DNA from: Polynucleobacter meluiroseus
Lineage (GTDB): Bacteria > Pseudomonadota > Gammaproteobacteria > Burkholderiales > Burkholderiaceae
Assembly (NCBI GenBank): GCA_945878885.1
Contig: CAMCUP010000006.1
Location: 1 to 64,000 of the forward strand
DNA: 64,000 nt
Direction: 5' to 3'
The notes under the pieces were generated by a model. That model was not told the origin of the DNA. It saw only the letters and a list, made by a program, of their open reading frames with translations, and searched no databases. This document shows, one piece after another, positions 48,864 to 58,454 of the stretch (position 1 is the stretch's first letter; each line of letters begins with the position of its first letter). The translations under genes and the position numbers were made by a program.

Positions 48864-50546
48864 ATGTTGCAAACACTAATACTGCGTGACTTTGTCATCG
48901 TCGACCAAATTGAATTGGATTTTGCCACTGGCTTTACTGTATTGACTGGTGAAACTGGTGCTGGTAAATCGATTTTGCTTGATGCCTTAAGTTTAGTTTT
49001 GGGGGAGCGCGCTGATAGCAGTCAAATTCGTGAAGGTTGTAAGCGCGGAGAAATTAGTGCTTTTTTTAGACTCGAACCCCATTTACAGCCAAGCCTGCAA
49101 AATTGGCTTGAGGAGCAGGGTTTTCCACTTGAAGATAACGGCGAAAGCTTGCTCTTAAAACGAATCATTGAAACTAATGGGCGCAGTCGAGCCTTTATTA
49201 ACGGTAGTGTGGCGACCTTAACCCAATTACGTGAAGCCGGCGATCAACTAGTTGATATTCATGGGCAACATGCACATCAACTCCTTCTTAAGGGCGGTGC
49301 ACAACGTGATTTACTTGATCGCCATGCTGGCTTGACTGCTTTAGCAAAAAACGTAGCTGAACATTTTCGCCTCTGGAATGAAAGTCGACGTAGACTTGCG
49401 CAAGCTGAAAATGCTGGGCAAGATATGCAGCGTGAACGCGAGCGCCTGACATGGCAACTTGAAGAACTGCAAGCGCTTTCACCTCAAGAAGGAGAATGGC
49501 TAACAATTCAAAGTGATCATGCGCGCTTAGCGAATGCAGCAAAAATTATTAGCGGCTGCCAAGCGGTCATTGACGGGCTAAGTGAAGTTGAAAATTCAGT
49601 AGCAACGGTTTTATCTAAATCAAGCGCTGAGATCCAAGCCTTGAGTGCTCACGATAGTAAGCTCGCTGAAATTAGCGCGACCCTTGAAGCCGCCCAAATA
49701 CAGATCGATGAAGCCGTACATAGTCTGACACGCTATCTCCAAAAAATTGAGCTTGATCCAGATCGACTTGAGGAAACTGAGGCACGCATGCAAGCCCTGC
49801 ATGGCGCAGCACGTAAATTTAAAGTTCTCACAGAGCAATTACCCCAGCTCTTACTTGAAACGGAGGATAGTTTAGCAACCCTTGCCGCGGCTCAAAATAT
49901 TGAGTTACTTAAAAAACAAGTTGCCGTAGCAGAAGCCGATTTTATGAAATTAGCCCAACAACTGTCACAACAACGATTAAGTATGGCGAAGCAACTGAGT
50001 CAAGAGGTTACCGCTGCCATGCAAGGTTTATCCATGGCTGGAGGCCAACTTCAAATTAGTCTACTGCCACTTGCCGAAGGCAGTGCAGGAGGCTTAGAGC
50101 AAATTGAATTTTTGGTTGCAGCGCACCCCGGAGCCACTCCACGACCACTGGCAAAGGTTGCTTCAGGCGGAGAATTAGCGCGGATAAGTCTTGCCATTAG
50201 TGTTATTACCAGTCAAGCTGCTTTTACTCCCACCTTAATTTTTGATGAGGTCGATGCTGGTATTGGTGGTGCAGTTGCTGAAACTGTGGGACGCTTATTA
50301 CGTCAACTAGGCGAGTCGCATCAAATTCTTTGCGTTACCCATTTACCTCAAGTGGCCGCTCAAGGCAATCAACACCTCAAGGTAAGTAAGGCGGTGAGCA
50401 AAACCCATAATCAGGAAAAAACCCTTTCGCATGTTAGCCCGTTAAACCGAACTGAACGGGTCGAAGAGATCGCCAGGATGCTCGGTGGCGCAACCTTAAC
50501 CGAAACTACTCGGCGTCACGCGCGCGAACTTCTGGAGCAGCATTAG
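48864..50546 (+). CDS. recN: DNA repair protein RecN
   Basis: SMC-like ATPase of 560 aa for double-strand break repair. Walker A is TGETGAGKS near residues 28-36, and long coiled-coil arms fill about 150-400. The C-terminal ABC part has VASGGELARISLAISV (signature) and TLIFDEVDAGIGG (Walker B). The 3' end overlaps the convergent glnE by 41 bp. RecN genes are often SOS-controlled, but no LexA box was identified here. Confidence 0.96.
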   Translation: MLQTLILRDFVIVDQIELDFATGFTVLTGETGAGKSILLDALSLVLGERADSSQIREGCKRGEISAFFRLEPHLQPSLQNWLEEQGFPLEDNGESLLLKRIIETNGRSRAFINGSVATLTQLREAGDQLVDIHGQHAHQLLLKGGAQRDLLDRHAGLTALAKNVAEHFRLWNESRRRLAQAENAGQDMQRERERLTWQLEELQALSPQEGEWLTIQSDHARLANAAKIISGCQAVIDGLSEVENSVATVLSKSSAEIQALSAHDSKLAEISATLEAAQIQIDEAVHSLTRYLQKIELDPDRLEETEARMQALHGAARKFKVLTEQLPQLLLETEDSLATLAAAQNIELLKKQVAVAEADFMKLAQQLSQQRLSMAKQLSQEVTAAMQGLSMAGGQLQISLLPLAEGSAGGLEQIEFLVAAHPGATPRPLAKVASGGELARISLAISVITSQAAFTPTLIFDEVDAGIGGAVAETVGRLLRQLGESHQILCVTHLPQVAAQGNQHLKVSKAVSKTHNQEKTLSHVSPLNRTERVEEIARMLGGATLTETTRRHARELLEQH

Positions 50547-53367
50547 GCTGCAATATTAACTGCCATAAACTCATCACCTGAACGCGTGCCTTGTCAAATT
50601 CAGGATGATCTTGCAAATTCAGGCGCGATTTATCATCCCCATCTAAACGTAAACGATGTTGTTTAGCTCTAAATAAACGATAGGCATTACCTACTGCAAT
50701 TGCAGCAGAGCGATCAATCAATGCACAATCGGCAGCAATACTCAGTAAAGCAATATTGCCTAAATTTCCACTTAATTGCGGGTAACGATGGGCAAAAGCC
50801 AAGACTAAATATTGCACAATGAACTCAATATCAACCATCCCTCCAGCATCGTGCTTTAAATCAAAGTTGCTTGATCCATTCGGGTGGCCCTCATGCACCT
50901 TAAGCCGCATCGCTAAAATTTCGTTACGCAATGCTACGGGATCACGAATTTGCCCCAACACTTCAGCTCTAATCAGATCAAATTCCTTCCCTAGGTGAAT
51001 TTGCCCCGCTGCAAAACGGGCTCGCGTTAAGGCTTGGTGCTCCCATACCCAAGCGACATTTTTTCCTTCGCGTAATTGATATTGCTTAAAAGCCCCTAAA
51101 CTCGTCACTAAAAATCCAGCTGCACCATTGGGCCGCAAACGGGTATCAATTTCAAATAAAGTACCTGCAGAAGTAAAGGCGGTTAGCCAATTAATCATGC
51201 GCTTTGCAAATAAGTTATATATTTCTTGCGCCTTTAAATCGTCTTCAGTAGCTGCGTAGATAAATACCAAATCTAAATCGGAAGCATAACCGAGCTCTTT
51301 ACCCCCTAATTTGCCATAGGCAATTACAGCAAATGGCGGCAGTTCGTCATTTGTCAGCGAAAATTTCTGTACCACCCCCGCCCAAACGCGCTCGTAAGTA
51401 ACCTGCAAAATGATGTCAGCGAGTGCAGATAACCGATCGCTAATTTTTTCAACACCCAATGGCTCTTGGGTACCAATTCCTAAATCTGCCAGCAAAATTA
51501 GAAAGGTTTCGGTTTGGTGACAAACCCGCAATATATTCATTGCCTGTTCATCGGTATCGCTATCTTGTAGAGCATCATCTAGCCGTAAATCGAGATTTGT
51601 CTTTACTTCACGCCAGTACTCTTCAGGTGCATAAACTAATTTTTCCTCAGCACTTGAATCTAATAAATTATCGAGTAAGTGTGGGTGGCGGGTAAGGTAT
51701 GTGGCCCCCCACTCGGAGGTTTTCAGTAGGGCAAATATATTATTTAAGGCTTGTGGATATTCAGCCAAAATTGCCAAATAGGCAGCACGCCGTGCAATTG
51801 CCTCCAACAAATCACAGAACCGCAAGAGAATGCGATCGGCCTCTTCGGGCTCAAGTGCCTCGACCACTAATAAATCAACTGCTTTTTTTAAAAGGTTGAC
51901 CAGGATTAAACGACTTGACTCTGGTAAGGCTTTTTGTTTAGCACTAGCTAGCCACAATTGCCAGCGCCGTAAGGCCTCAGGAAAATGGCGCACATCAGGT
52001 TGCCAAGTAGGTGACAGGGCATCGACATTCAGACGATCATTTTTATCAAGCGCAAAAGCCTTGTCAAACAGCCGTGCTACGTTATTTTGATGGTGCTCTA
52101 GCTGAACCAGAAAATCAGCGCTAGGTGCTGGGTTGTTTGCCAACCCGTCGGGGCTAGACATGGTTTCTGCTAGTCGTTGCCGAGTTGCTTCATCTTCTGG
52201 TAAAGAATGGGTTTGTTGATCTTCCCAAATTTGCAAACGATGTTCTAAGCGCCTTAAAAATTGGTAGGCCTTAGCTAATTCATCAATTTCTGCTGGCGGC
52301 AATAAATTTTGCTGGGCAATTAAGCTTAATACTTCTAAAGTTGGTCGAATCTGAAACCGAGGATCTGTACCGCCACGCATTAATTGAAACATTTGCGCCA
52401 AAAATTCAATCTCACGAATGCCCCCGCGACCCAATTTAATATCTTGCACGCGGCTAGGACGGCCAGAGCGACTAATACTGCGACGCTCAGCTTCGCGCTG
52501 AATTTGGGCGTGTAATTCGCGTAGAGCGGCAATTACACCGTAATCTAAATGACGCCGATAAATAAAGGGTCGCACAATTTGCGTTAATGTTTTATTGCAT
52601 CGCCCAAAGTTAATGGCAGAAGATGGTGGGCAAACTAAACGCCCTTTTATCCACGCATAGCGCTCCCACTCTCGACCTTGTACTGATAAGTATTCTTCAA
52701 GCATATCGAGACTACAAACTAATGGACCTGAGTCACCATTTGGCCGTAAACGCATATCTACCCTGAATACAAAGCCATTGGCATTTTGCTCGGCAAGTAA
52801 TTTAATCACCCGCTTACCAGCCCTATCAAACCATTCATGATTTGATAGGGAGCTAACTCCTCCCTGAGTATTGCCATCTTGTTCATATAGAAAAATTAAA
52901 TCAATGTCGGAGGAAACATTGAGTTCATAGCCACCTAATTTACCCATCCCCACCACCATCAGTGGCAGCTCACAATTTAAGGTATTACTCCAAGGCAAAC
53001 CAAAACGGGTCTGGAGGTCTAAGCGGGCACGCAATACCGCTAAAGTAATCACTTGTTCGGCAAAAAAGCTAAGCGCGGCAGTAACCTCAGCTAAGCTGGC
53101 CAGCTGATTCAGGTCACGGAAAGCAAGCCAAATCATAAATCGCTGCCTTGCTAAGCGCATATGCGCCATGAACTCAGTTTCTGCAGTATTGGGATTACTT
53201 GCTGCCGCAATAGCCTCCGGCAAGAGCGCCAATATGCCCGCGCGCTCCAAGGGCAATTCCCCCCAAAGGGCTAGCCACTCCAGCCAATTCGGGTTCGCAA
53301 TAAGCCAGCGATCAGAAAAAACTGAATGGCGCCGCAAATAGGCCACTTGGGACTGAAATAAGCTCAT
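50506..53367 (-). CDS. glnE: Bifunctional glutamine synthetase adenylyltransferase/deadenylase
   Basis: 953-aa enzyme that adds AMP to or removes it from glutamine synthetase in response to PII and glutamine. Two nucleotidyltransferase domains are visible. The N-terminal deadenylase has GMGKLGGYELNVSSDIDLIF, and the C-terminal adenylylating domain has AYGKLGGKELGYASDLDLVF, both with paired Asp metal ligands. A PII-response helical region separates them. It starts at ATG 53367, divergent from yhdP 71 bp away. Confidence 0.96.
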   Translation of the reverse strand: MSLFQSQVAYLRRHSVFSDRWLIANPNWLEWLALWGELPLERAGILALLPEAIAAASNPNTAETEFMAHMRLARQRFMIWLAFRDLNQLASLAEVTAALSFFAEQVITLAVLRARLDLQTRFGLPWSNTLNCELPLMVVGMGKLGGYELNVSSDIDLIFLYEQDGNTQGGVSSLSNHEWFDRAGKRVIKLLAEQNANGFVFRVDMRLRPNGDSGPLVCSLDMLEEYLSVQGREWERYAWIKGRLVCPPSSAINFGRCNKTLTQIVRPFIYRRHLDYGVIAALRELHAQIQREAERRSISRSGRPSRVQDIKLGRGGIREIEFLAQMFQLMRGGTDPRFQIRPTLEVLSLIAQQNLLPPAEIDELAKAYQFLRRLEHRLQIWEDQQTHSLPEDEATRQRLAETMSSPDGLANNPAPSADFLVQLEHHQNNVARLFDKAFALDKNDRLNVDALSPTWQPDVRHFPEALRRWQLWLASAKQKALPESSRLILVNLLKKAVDLLVVEALEPEEADRILLRFCDLLEAIARRAAYLAILAEYPQALNNIFALLKTSEWGATYLTRHPHLLDNLLDSSAEEKLVYAPEEYWREVKTNLDLRLDDALQDSDTDEQAMNILRVCHQTETFLILLADLGIGTQEPLGVEKISDRLSALADIILQVTYERVWAGVVQKFSLTNDELPPFAVIAYGKLGGKELGYASDLDLVFIYAATEDDLKAQEIYNLFAKRMINWLTAFTSAGTLFEIDTRLRPNGAAGFLVTSLGAFKQYQLREGKNVAWVWEHQALTRARFAAGQIHLGKEFDLIRAEVLGQIRDPVALRNEILAMRLKVHEGHPNGSSNFDLKHDAGGMVDIEFIVQYLVLAFAHRYPQLSGNLGNIALLSIAADCALIDRSAAIAVGNAYRLFRAKQHRLRLDGDDKSRLNLQDHPEFDKARVQVMSLWQLILQPNAAPEVRARDAE

Positions 53368-53437
53368 GACTCTATCTTAATCTGTGCTCTTGAGGAGGAA
53401 CAGTCGGAGGCGGTAATGCTGACGGATAATACAGGTC

Positions 53438-56400
53438 ATGCTCGGTAAATTAGGACCCCAAAACTTTAAATTAAAACGCTGGTGGCGGCGTTTATTTATT
53501 CTCATGGCAAGCCTGGCTATGCTCTTCGTTTTAGGGCATTTAACCATTCGCTTTTGGCTCTGGCCGCAAGTGGAAACCTCTAAACCAACAATTGAGCGCC
53601 TCATCGGTGCGCGCTTAGGCTCTGAGGTTGAAATTGATCAACTAACCGTTGCTTGGGTTGGACTTAGACCATCATTTCAAATTGAGGGCTTCCGGTTTAC
53701 TTATCCATCTAAAAATAAAATACCAAATCTTGCGCCCCCGCTTGAAATTAAGCAAATCAAAGGGGAATTAAGTTGGCTGACTTTATATCACTTGAAACCC
53801 TATTTTGCACGCATTGATTTTGATGATGCGCGCATTGAGATACGCCGTGATAAAAAGGGTAATATTTCGATCGCTGGGGTTGATTTAAAAAATGACCCTA
53901 GTGATTTTTCAGCAGAAAATTGGCTCCTAGATCAAGATCAAATAAGTATCAATAATGCTCAAATTATTTGGCAAGATCTGGCGCGCAATCCGATTCCCAT
54001 TTCAATTCAGCTTGATCGCTTTGTGCTCACGAATGGAATCCGCCGACATCACGGTGAATTAGTTTTACAAAGTCCTTGGCACAAACAGCCCTTGCAATTG
54101 CAAGCCAACTTTACCCACTATCTGGCGAGGGAAGCGGGTAACTGGCGCCATTGGGACGGTGAATTTTCTTGGGTTTTGAGTGGTTTAAATTTGTCCCAAC
54201 TCTCCCAAGACTTTAAATTACCAATTTACTCGGTTGCTGGTTTATTAAGCTCTAAGGGCAAATTGGTGCTCGATGGCGGCAAACCAGAAAGTAGTGCCAT
54301 CGAGTTCAATGGTGAACAAATACAACTACAGACTATGAAGGAGAAAGAGGGGCTCGGGTTTGGGCGCATTGAGCTTAACTTAACCCAAACTAGCGCTGGC
54401 AAAATATTTTTGCTGACCACTAAAAACTTAGCTTGGCGCGATCTGCAAAGCCCTTCAAATAGTGTCTTGAAAAAAATTGGGCCCATGACCTTTAAATGGC
54501 GAACGTCTGAAAAAAATGCTGAGCTAAAAGAATTTGGCTTCTCAGCTCCCTCCATTCAGATAGCAGACCTCACGCTTTTTGCTAAAAATTTACCCTTACC
54601 GAAAAAACTAAGCCAACTGATTGCTAATGCACGCGCAAGCGGCGAGCTACAAAATATTGACTTAAGTTGGGTAGAAAATAAATCGCCGTTGCCCTTGCCC
54701 TTGCCGTTGCCGTTGCCCTCGTCTTGGCTTGGTGAAGCTCAGCTCGACTTAAAACTCAGTGCAAAGTTAGTCGATTTAAGTTTTAACACTCCTTATAAGG
54801 CCCTTCCATCAGTTGCGCATTTAACAGGCACATTGTTGACCACTGAAAAAGCGGGCTCCTTGACGCTTGATTCGCAGCACTTAGCATTACAAATTAATAA
54901 TTTTTTAAGCGACCCTAAAATTCAGTTTGACCAAGCTAGCGGCATTCTGGAATGGAAAAAAAATAAAACTAATTGGGAAATTAGCGGTAAAAAAATGCAG
55001 CTAGAAAATATAGATTTAGCCAGCAATTTCTCGGCCACCTATCTTTTAAAGGGGCCGAAAGAAGCCGATTTCCTTACTTTAGATATGAATTTTGCGCGTG
55101 CCGCGATGCCGCAAATTCATCGATACCTGCCAATTGCGATGGATGCAGAAACCAAGGCTTTTCTTGCTAAAGCGTTTACCACTGGTGAAGTCAAAAATGG
55201 CGTAATTCATATTAAGGGCGATCCAACTGAAATACCATATGCCAAACCTCAAGTGGGTGAGTTTTCAGTAAATCTACCTGTTGTTAATGCCACCCTTATT
55301 CCCGATCCACTTTTACCAATTAACGAAGGAAAATGGCCCAGCTTTAGTGCTGTCAATGGACAAGTAACAATTCAGCAAACTAAGCTTGATATTGCAATTG
55401 AGCAAGCAAAATACAATGCGGTAAATTTGCAGCAATTTACCGCCAGTATTGCCAATATGAGTGCGGCGAAACCAATTCTACAAATTAAAGGTGAGGCTCA
55501 AGGTGACATTGCGCAAATGTTTGCATATCTGCAACCAACCCCTGTCTTAATCAATCATGATCAGTTAAGTAAAAATCTTAAAGTATCTGGGCCAGCGGTA
55601 CTGAAGCTCGATTTACAAATTCCATTAGCAACAAGCGCTGAGACCCTAATCGATGCTGAGTTAATACTTAATCAGAATCGCTCCCAATGGGGAGATTTTC
55701 CGCCCATGGAAAATATCCGCGGCACCTTGCGATTGCGTGATGAAAAAGCGGAGTTTGAAGATGTAAGCGCTAATTTTATTGGTGGTACAGTAAAAATCAC
55801 AAGTGCGTTCGATAAAGTTAATAAAAAATTATTTGTACTAAGTGGCAGTGCTAATAGTGAAATAATCAAAACTTACCTAACCACCAACAAGCTTGCTACA
55901 AATCCATTTTTAAATGCTCTTAGTGGCAAATTTAATTACACGGGTACGATAGCTGCCACTAAATTAGCGGTTGACTTTAATCTTAATCTCGATTTACAAA
56001 ATTTAGGGTTTTCAGTGCCTGCACCATTTAAAAAGGACATTGGCACAGTGCTGCAAGCAGAGCTTAATGTGCATAGTACGCCTGGCGATAAAACGAAGCC
56101 GCATATAGTCGATTGGTCAGGGCGAATTGGCGATTTAATTTCAGCGCAGGGTACTCTAACTGACGGCGAGCCGCCACGCCAAAGTATTGGTGTGGGCGTA
56201 GTAGCACCTAAGCCCACAAATGGTACAAATATAAGCTTGCAATTAGCCGAACTGAATGCCGATAGCTGGCAAACATTTTTAAGCAATCTAGGCAGTAATG
56301 AGGCGATAAATTCGAATGCTATCGATCTATCAGACATGGCTATTGATCAGATCAATGGCCAAATAAAAAATTTCATTTTTTTAAATCGCACTTGGCCTGA

Positions 56401-57574
56401 TCTCAACATCACTGCTAGTAACAAAAATAATAACTTGATAACCCGAATCATTTCCCCTGCGCTCGCCGGTCAAGTTGATCTACAAATTAATTCAGCGTCC
56501 GGCAAACCCAATCGGGTTAGCGGCAAACTGAACTACCTGCATGTACCGCCAGCGAATGCCGCTAATCCCGCCGTCAATTCTGCAATGAATTTAGCAAACC
56601 AAGCGCTAACGCCTGCCTCTAACCAGAAAAAAATCCGCCTATTGCCCGATCTCGATCTCACTATTGGTGATTTTACTTGGGCAAAAGGTCAGCTCGGAAT
56701 AGCAACCCTAAAAGCGAGCAACCAAGGTGATCGCTTTCAAATCGACTCTTTTACCGTTAGTAATCCAGAAGCGAAAGTCAGCATTACCGGAAAGTGGTTT
56801 GATGTTGCGCAAGCAGGTAATGAGCATACTTCGCTTGATGTTGAGTCTGATGTAAGCAATTTAGGCGTGATTATTTCTCGCTGGGGTAATCCCAATCAAA
56901 TTGAAGGTGGTGCGGGGAAGCTTACCGCCAAACTTGACTGGCAGGGCTCACCCTTTGAACCTCAATGGAGTTCAATAGCTGGCCAACTCGACATTGATTT
57001 CAGTAGCGGACGCTTACTCGAAGTAGATACCGGTGCAGTGCAATTACTGAATGTCTTGAGCTTACAAAGCTTATTAAAATTTGCCAGCTTTAACGAAACA
57101 ACTACGGCTGGTAATCTTACGAGCAAGGGTACTGCATTTAATCGCATTACAAGTTCGTTTAATATTCGTAATGGCGTGGCCCGTACGAATCAATTTAATA
57201 TGGAATTAAACCAAGCGCGGGTTTTTATGTCGGGTTTAATCAGCATTCCTAATCAAACCCAAGATTTGCGCGTAACTATTTTCCCCACTCTTGATGCTAC
57301 AACTGGAGCTTTGGCACTAGTTGCTATTAATCCCATAGCGGGCTTAGCCGCATTGGTAGGGCAATACTTGTTAACCAATCGAATTAACAAAGCTATGCAA
57401 ACCGACTACCTGATTCAAGGTTCTTGGCAAACCCCAGAGATTATTCCATTAAATCAGCAAGGCCAGCCACTTGACCCAAGCATAATGGACTCAATTCGAA
57501 AACGCAATTTACTACGAGAGCAGCAAGAGCCAGCAGCAGCGCCATTACCGCGCGTGAGTACTTCAGCACAATAA
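53438..57574 (+). CDS. yhdP: YhdP/AsmA-like inner-membrane-anchored large protein
   Basis: 1378-aa protein with one membrane anchor (about 18-42) after a basic N-terminus, then a very long periplasmic beta-rich region. It belongs to the TIGR02099/YhdP family of AsmA-like bridge proteins, thought to carry phospholipids to the outer membrane. The C-terminal DUF3971/AsmA segment (WQGSPFEPQWSSIAGQLDID through GLAALVGQYLLTNRINKAMQ) is family-typical. A Pro-Leu run encoded at 54686-54718 is unusual. The nitrilase gene follows after 20 bp. Confidence 0.9.
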   Translation: MLGKLGPQNFKLKRWWRRLFILMASLAMLFVLGHLTIRFWLWPQVETSKPTIERLIGARLGSEVEIDQLTVAWVGLRPSFQIEGFRFTYPSKNKIPNLAPPLEIKQIKGELSWLTLYHLKPYFARIDFDDARIEIRRDKKGNISIAGVDLKNDPSDFSAENWLLDQDQISINNAQIIWQDLARNPIPISIQLDRFVLTNGIRRHHGELVLQSPWHKQPLQLQANFTHYLAREAGNWRHWDGEFSWVLSGLNLSQLSQDFKLPIYSVAGLLSSKGKLVLDGGKPESSAIEFNGEQIQLQTMKEKEGLGFGRIELNLTQTSAGKIFLLTTKNLAWRDLQSPSNSVLKKIGPMTFKWRTSEKNAELKEFGFSAPSIQIADLTLFAKNLPLPKKLSQLIANARASGELQNIDLSWVENKSPLPLPLPLPLPSSWLGEAQLDLKLSAKLVDLSFNTPYKALPSVAHLTGTLLTTEKAGSLTLDSQHLALQINNFLSDPKIQFDQASGILEWKKNKTNWEISGKKMQLENIDLASNFSATYLLKGPKEADFLTLDMNFARAAMPQIHRYLPIAMDAETKAFLAKAFTTGEVKNGVIHIKGDPTEIPYAKPQVGEFSVNLPVVNATLIPDPLLPINEGKWPSFSAVNGQVTIQQTKLDIAIEQAKYNAVNLQQFTASIANMSAAKPILQIKGEAQGDIAQMFAYLQPTPVLINHDQLSKNLKVSGPAVLKLDLQIPLATSAETLIDAELILNQNRSQWGDFPPMENIRGTLRLRDEKAEFEDVSANFIGGTVKITSAFDKVNKKLFVLSGSANSEIIKTYLTTNKLATNPFLNALSGKFNYTGTIAATKLAVDFNLNLDLQNLGFSVPAPFKKDIGTVLQAELNVHSTPGDKTKPHIVDWSGRIGDLISAQGTLTDGEPPRQSIGVGVVAPKPTNGTNISLQLAELNADSWQTFLSNLGSNEAINSNAIDLSDMAIDQINGQIKNFIFLNRTWPDLNITASNKNNNLITRIISPALAGQVDLQINSASGKPNRVSGKLNYLHVPPANAANPAVNSAMNLANQALTPASNQKKIRLLPDLDLTIGDFTWAKGQLGIATLKASNQGDRFQIDSFTVSNPEAKVSITGKWFDVAQAGNEHTSLDVESDVSNLGVIISRWGNPNQIEGGAGKLTAKLDWQGSPFEPQWSSIAGQLDIDFSSGRLLEVDTGAVQLLNVLSLQSLLKFASFNETTTAGNLTSKGTAFNRITSSFNIRNGVARTNQFNMELNQARVFMSGLISIPNQTQDLRVTIFPTLDATTGALALVAINPIAGLAALVGQYLLTNRINKAMQTDYLIQGSWQTPEIIPLNQQGQPLDPSIMDSIRKRNLLREQQEPAAAPLPRVSTSAQ
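54686..54718 (+). repeat. Hexanucleotide tract encoding (Pro-Leu)5-Pro in yhdP
   Basis: Five tandem CCN-TTG units plus a final CCC, codons 417-427 of yhdP. Being multiples of six, length changes would stay in frame. Confidence 0.85.
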
Positions 57575-57593
57575 AAACCCAGCAGAACCAACC

Positions 57594-58427
57594 ATGAATA
57601 CCTCAATCGATCCTCAAGAATTTCGTCTTGCTGCAGTGCAGATGGTGTCAACGTCAGATGTGAATGAAAACCTCGGGGTAGCTAGTCAACTCATTCAGCA
57701 GGCTGCCCAAGCCGGAGCCCAATTGGTTTTATTGCCAGAGTATTTTTGTTTAATGGGCATAAAAGATCTTGATAAAATTACCATTCGAGAAAAATTTGGT
57801 GCAGGCCTAATGCAAGACCAGCTTGCCCAATTGGCTCAAGAACTAAAAATTTACATCGTTGCCGGCACTATTCCACTAGAAACACAACATGCTACTAAAG
57901 TACATAACAGTACTTTAGTCTTTGATCCTCATGGTAAAAATATTGTCCGCTACGACAAAATGCATTTATTTAGCTTTCAAACGGCTGATGAGCATTACGA
58001 TGAAGCTAATACGCTCATTGCGGGCATTTCCCCAGGGCTGCTAGAAATAAACCACAATGGCGTGTTGTGGAAGATAGGCTTAAGTATTTGTTACGACTTA
58101 CGCTTTCCAGAGTTGTACCGTGCATTAGGTGTAGTCGATTGCCATCTTGTCCCAGCCGCCTTTACTTACACCACTGGCAAAGACCATTGGGAAATTTTGT
58201 TACGCGCTCGGGCAATTGAAAACCAATGTTATGTGCTGGCTTCTGCTCAAGGGGGCACCCATGTGAATCGCCGTCGTACTTGGGGACACTCGATGTTCAT
58301 TGATCCATGGGGCGAGATTGAACAATTTCTAGTTGAAGGAGAGGGGATTATTTTGGGCACCCTCAGCAAAGATAAATTAAACGCAGTACGCTCTAAGCTT
58401 CCCGCCCTTTTGCATCGCAAGCTGTAA
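57594..58427 (+). CDS. Nitrilase-family carbon-nitrogen hydrolase (Nit/omega-amidase type)
   Basis: 277-aa amidase with the catalytic triad Glu49 (LLPEYF), Lys122 (RYDKMHLF) and Cys166 (SICYDLRFPELYR). Sequence is closest to the Nit1/YbeM/omega-amidase branch, some members of which remove deaminated glutathione as metabolite repair. The WEILLRARAIENQCYV and RTWGHSMFIDPWG segments are typical. It lies between yhdP and tldD, as in relatives, but a shared pathway is not evident. Confidence 0.9.
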   Translation: MNTSIDPQEFRLAAVQMVSTSDVNENLGVASQLIQQAAQAGAQLVLLPEYFCLMGIKDLDKITIREKFGAGLMQDQLAQLAQELKIYIVAGTIPLETQHATKVHNSTLVFDPHGKNIVRYDKMHLFSFQTADEHYDEANTLIAGISPGLLEINHNGVLWKIGLSICYDLRFPELYRALGVVDCHLVPAAFTYTTGKDHWEILLRARAIENQCYVLASAQGGTHVNRRRTWGHSMFIDPWGEIEQFLVEGEGIILGTLSKDKLNAVRSKLPALLHRKL

Positions 58428-58454
58428 TTTTAGAAAGTTGCCTCTATTTTGAAT

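Noticed and set aside
55936-56337. 133-codon minus-strand open frame inside yhdP
   Set aside because: Antisense shadow in a long gene, with no start signal or family likeness.
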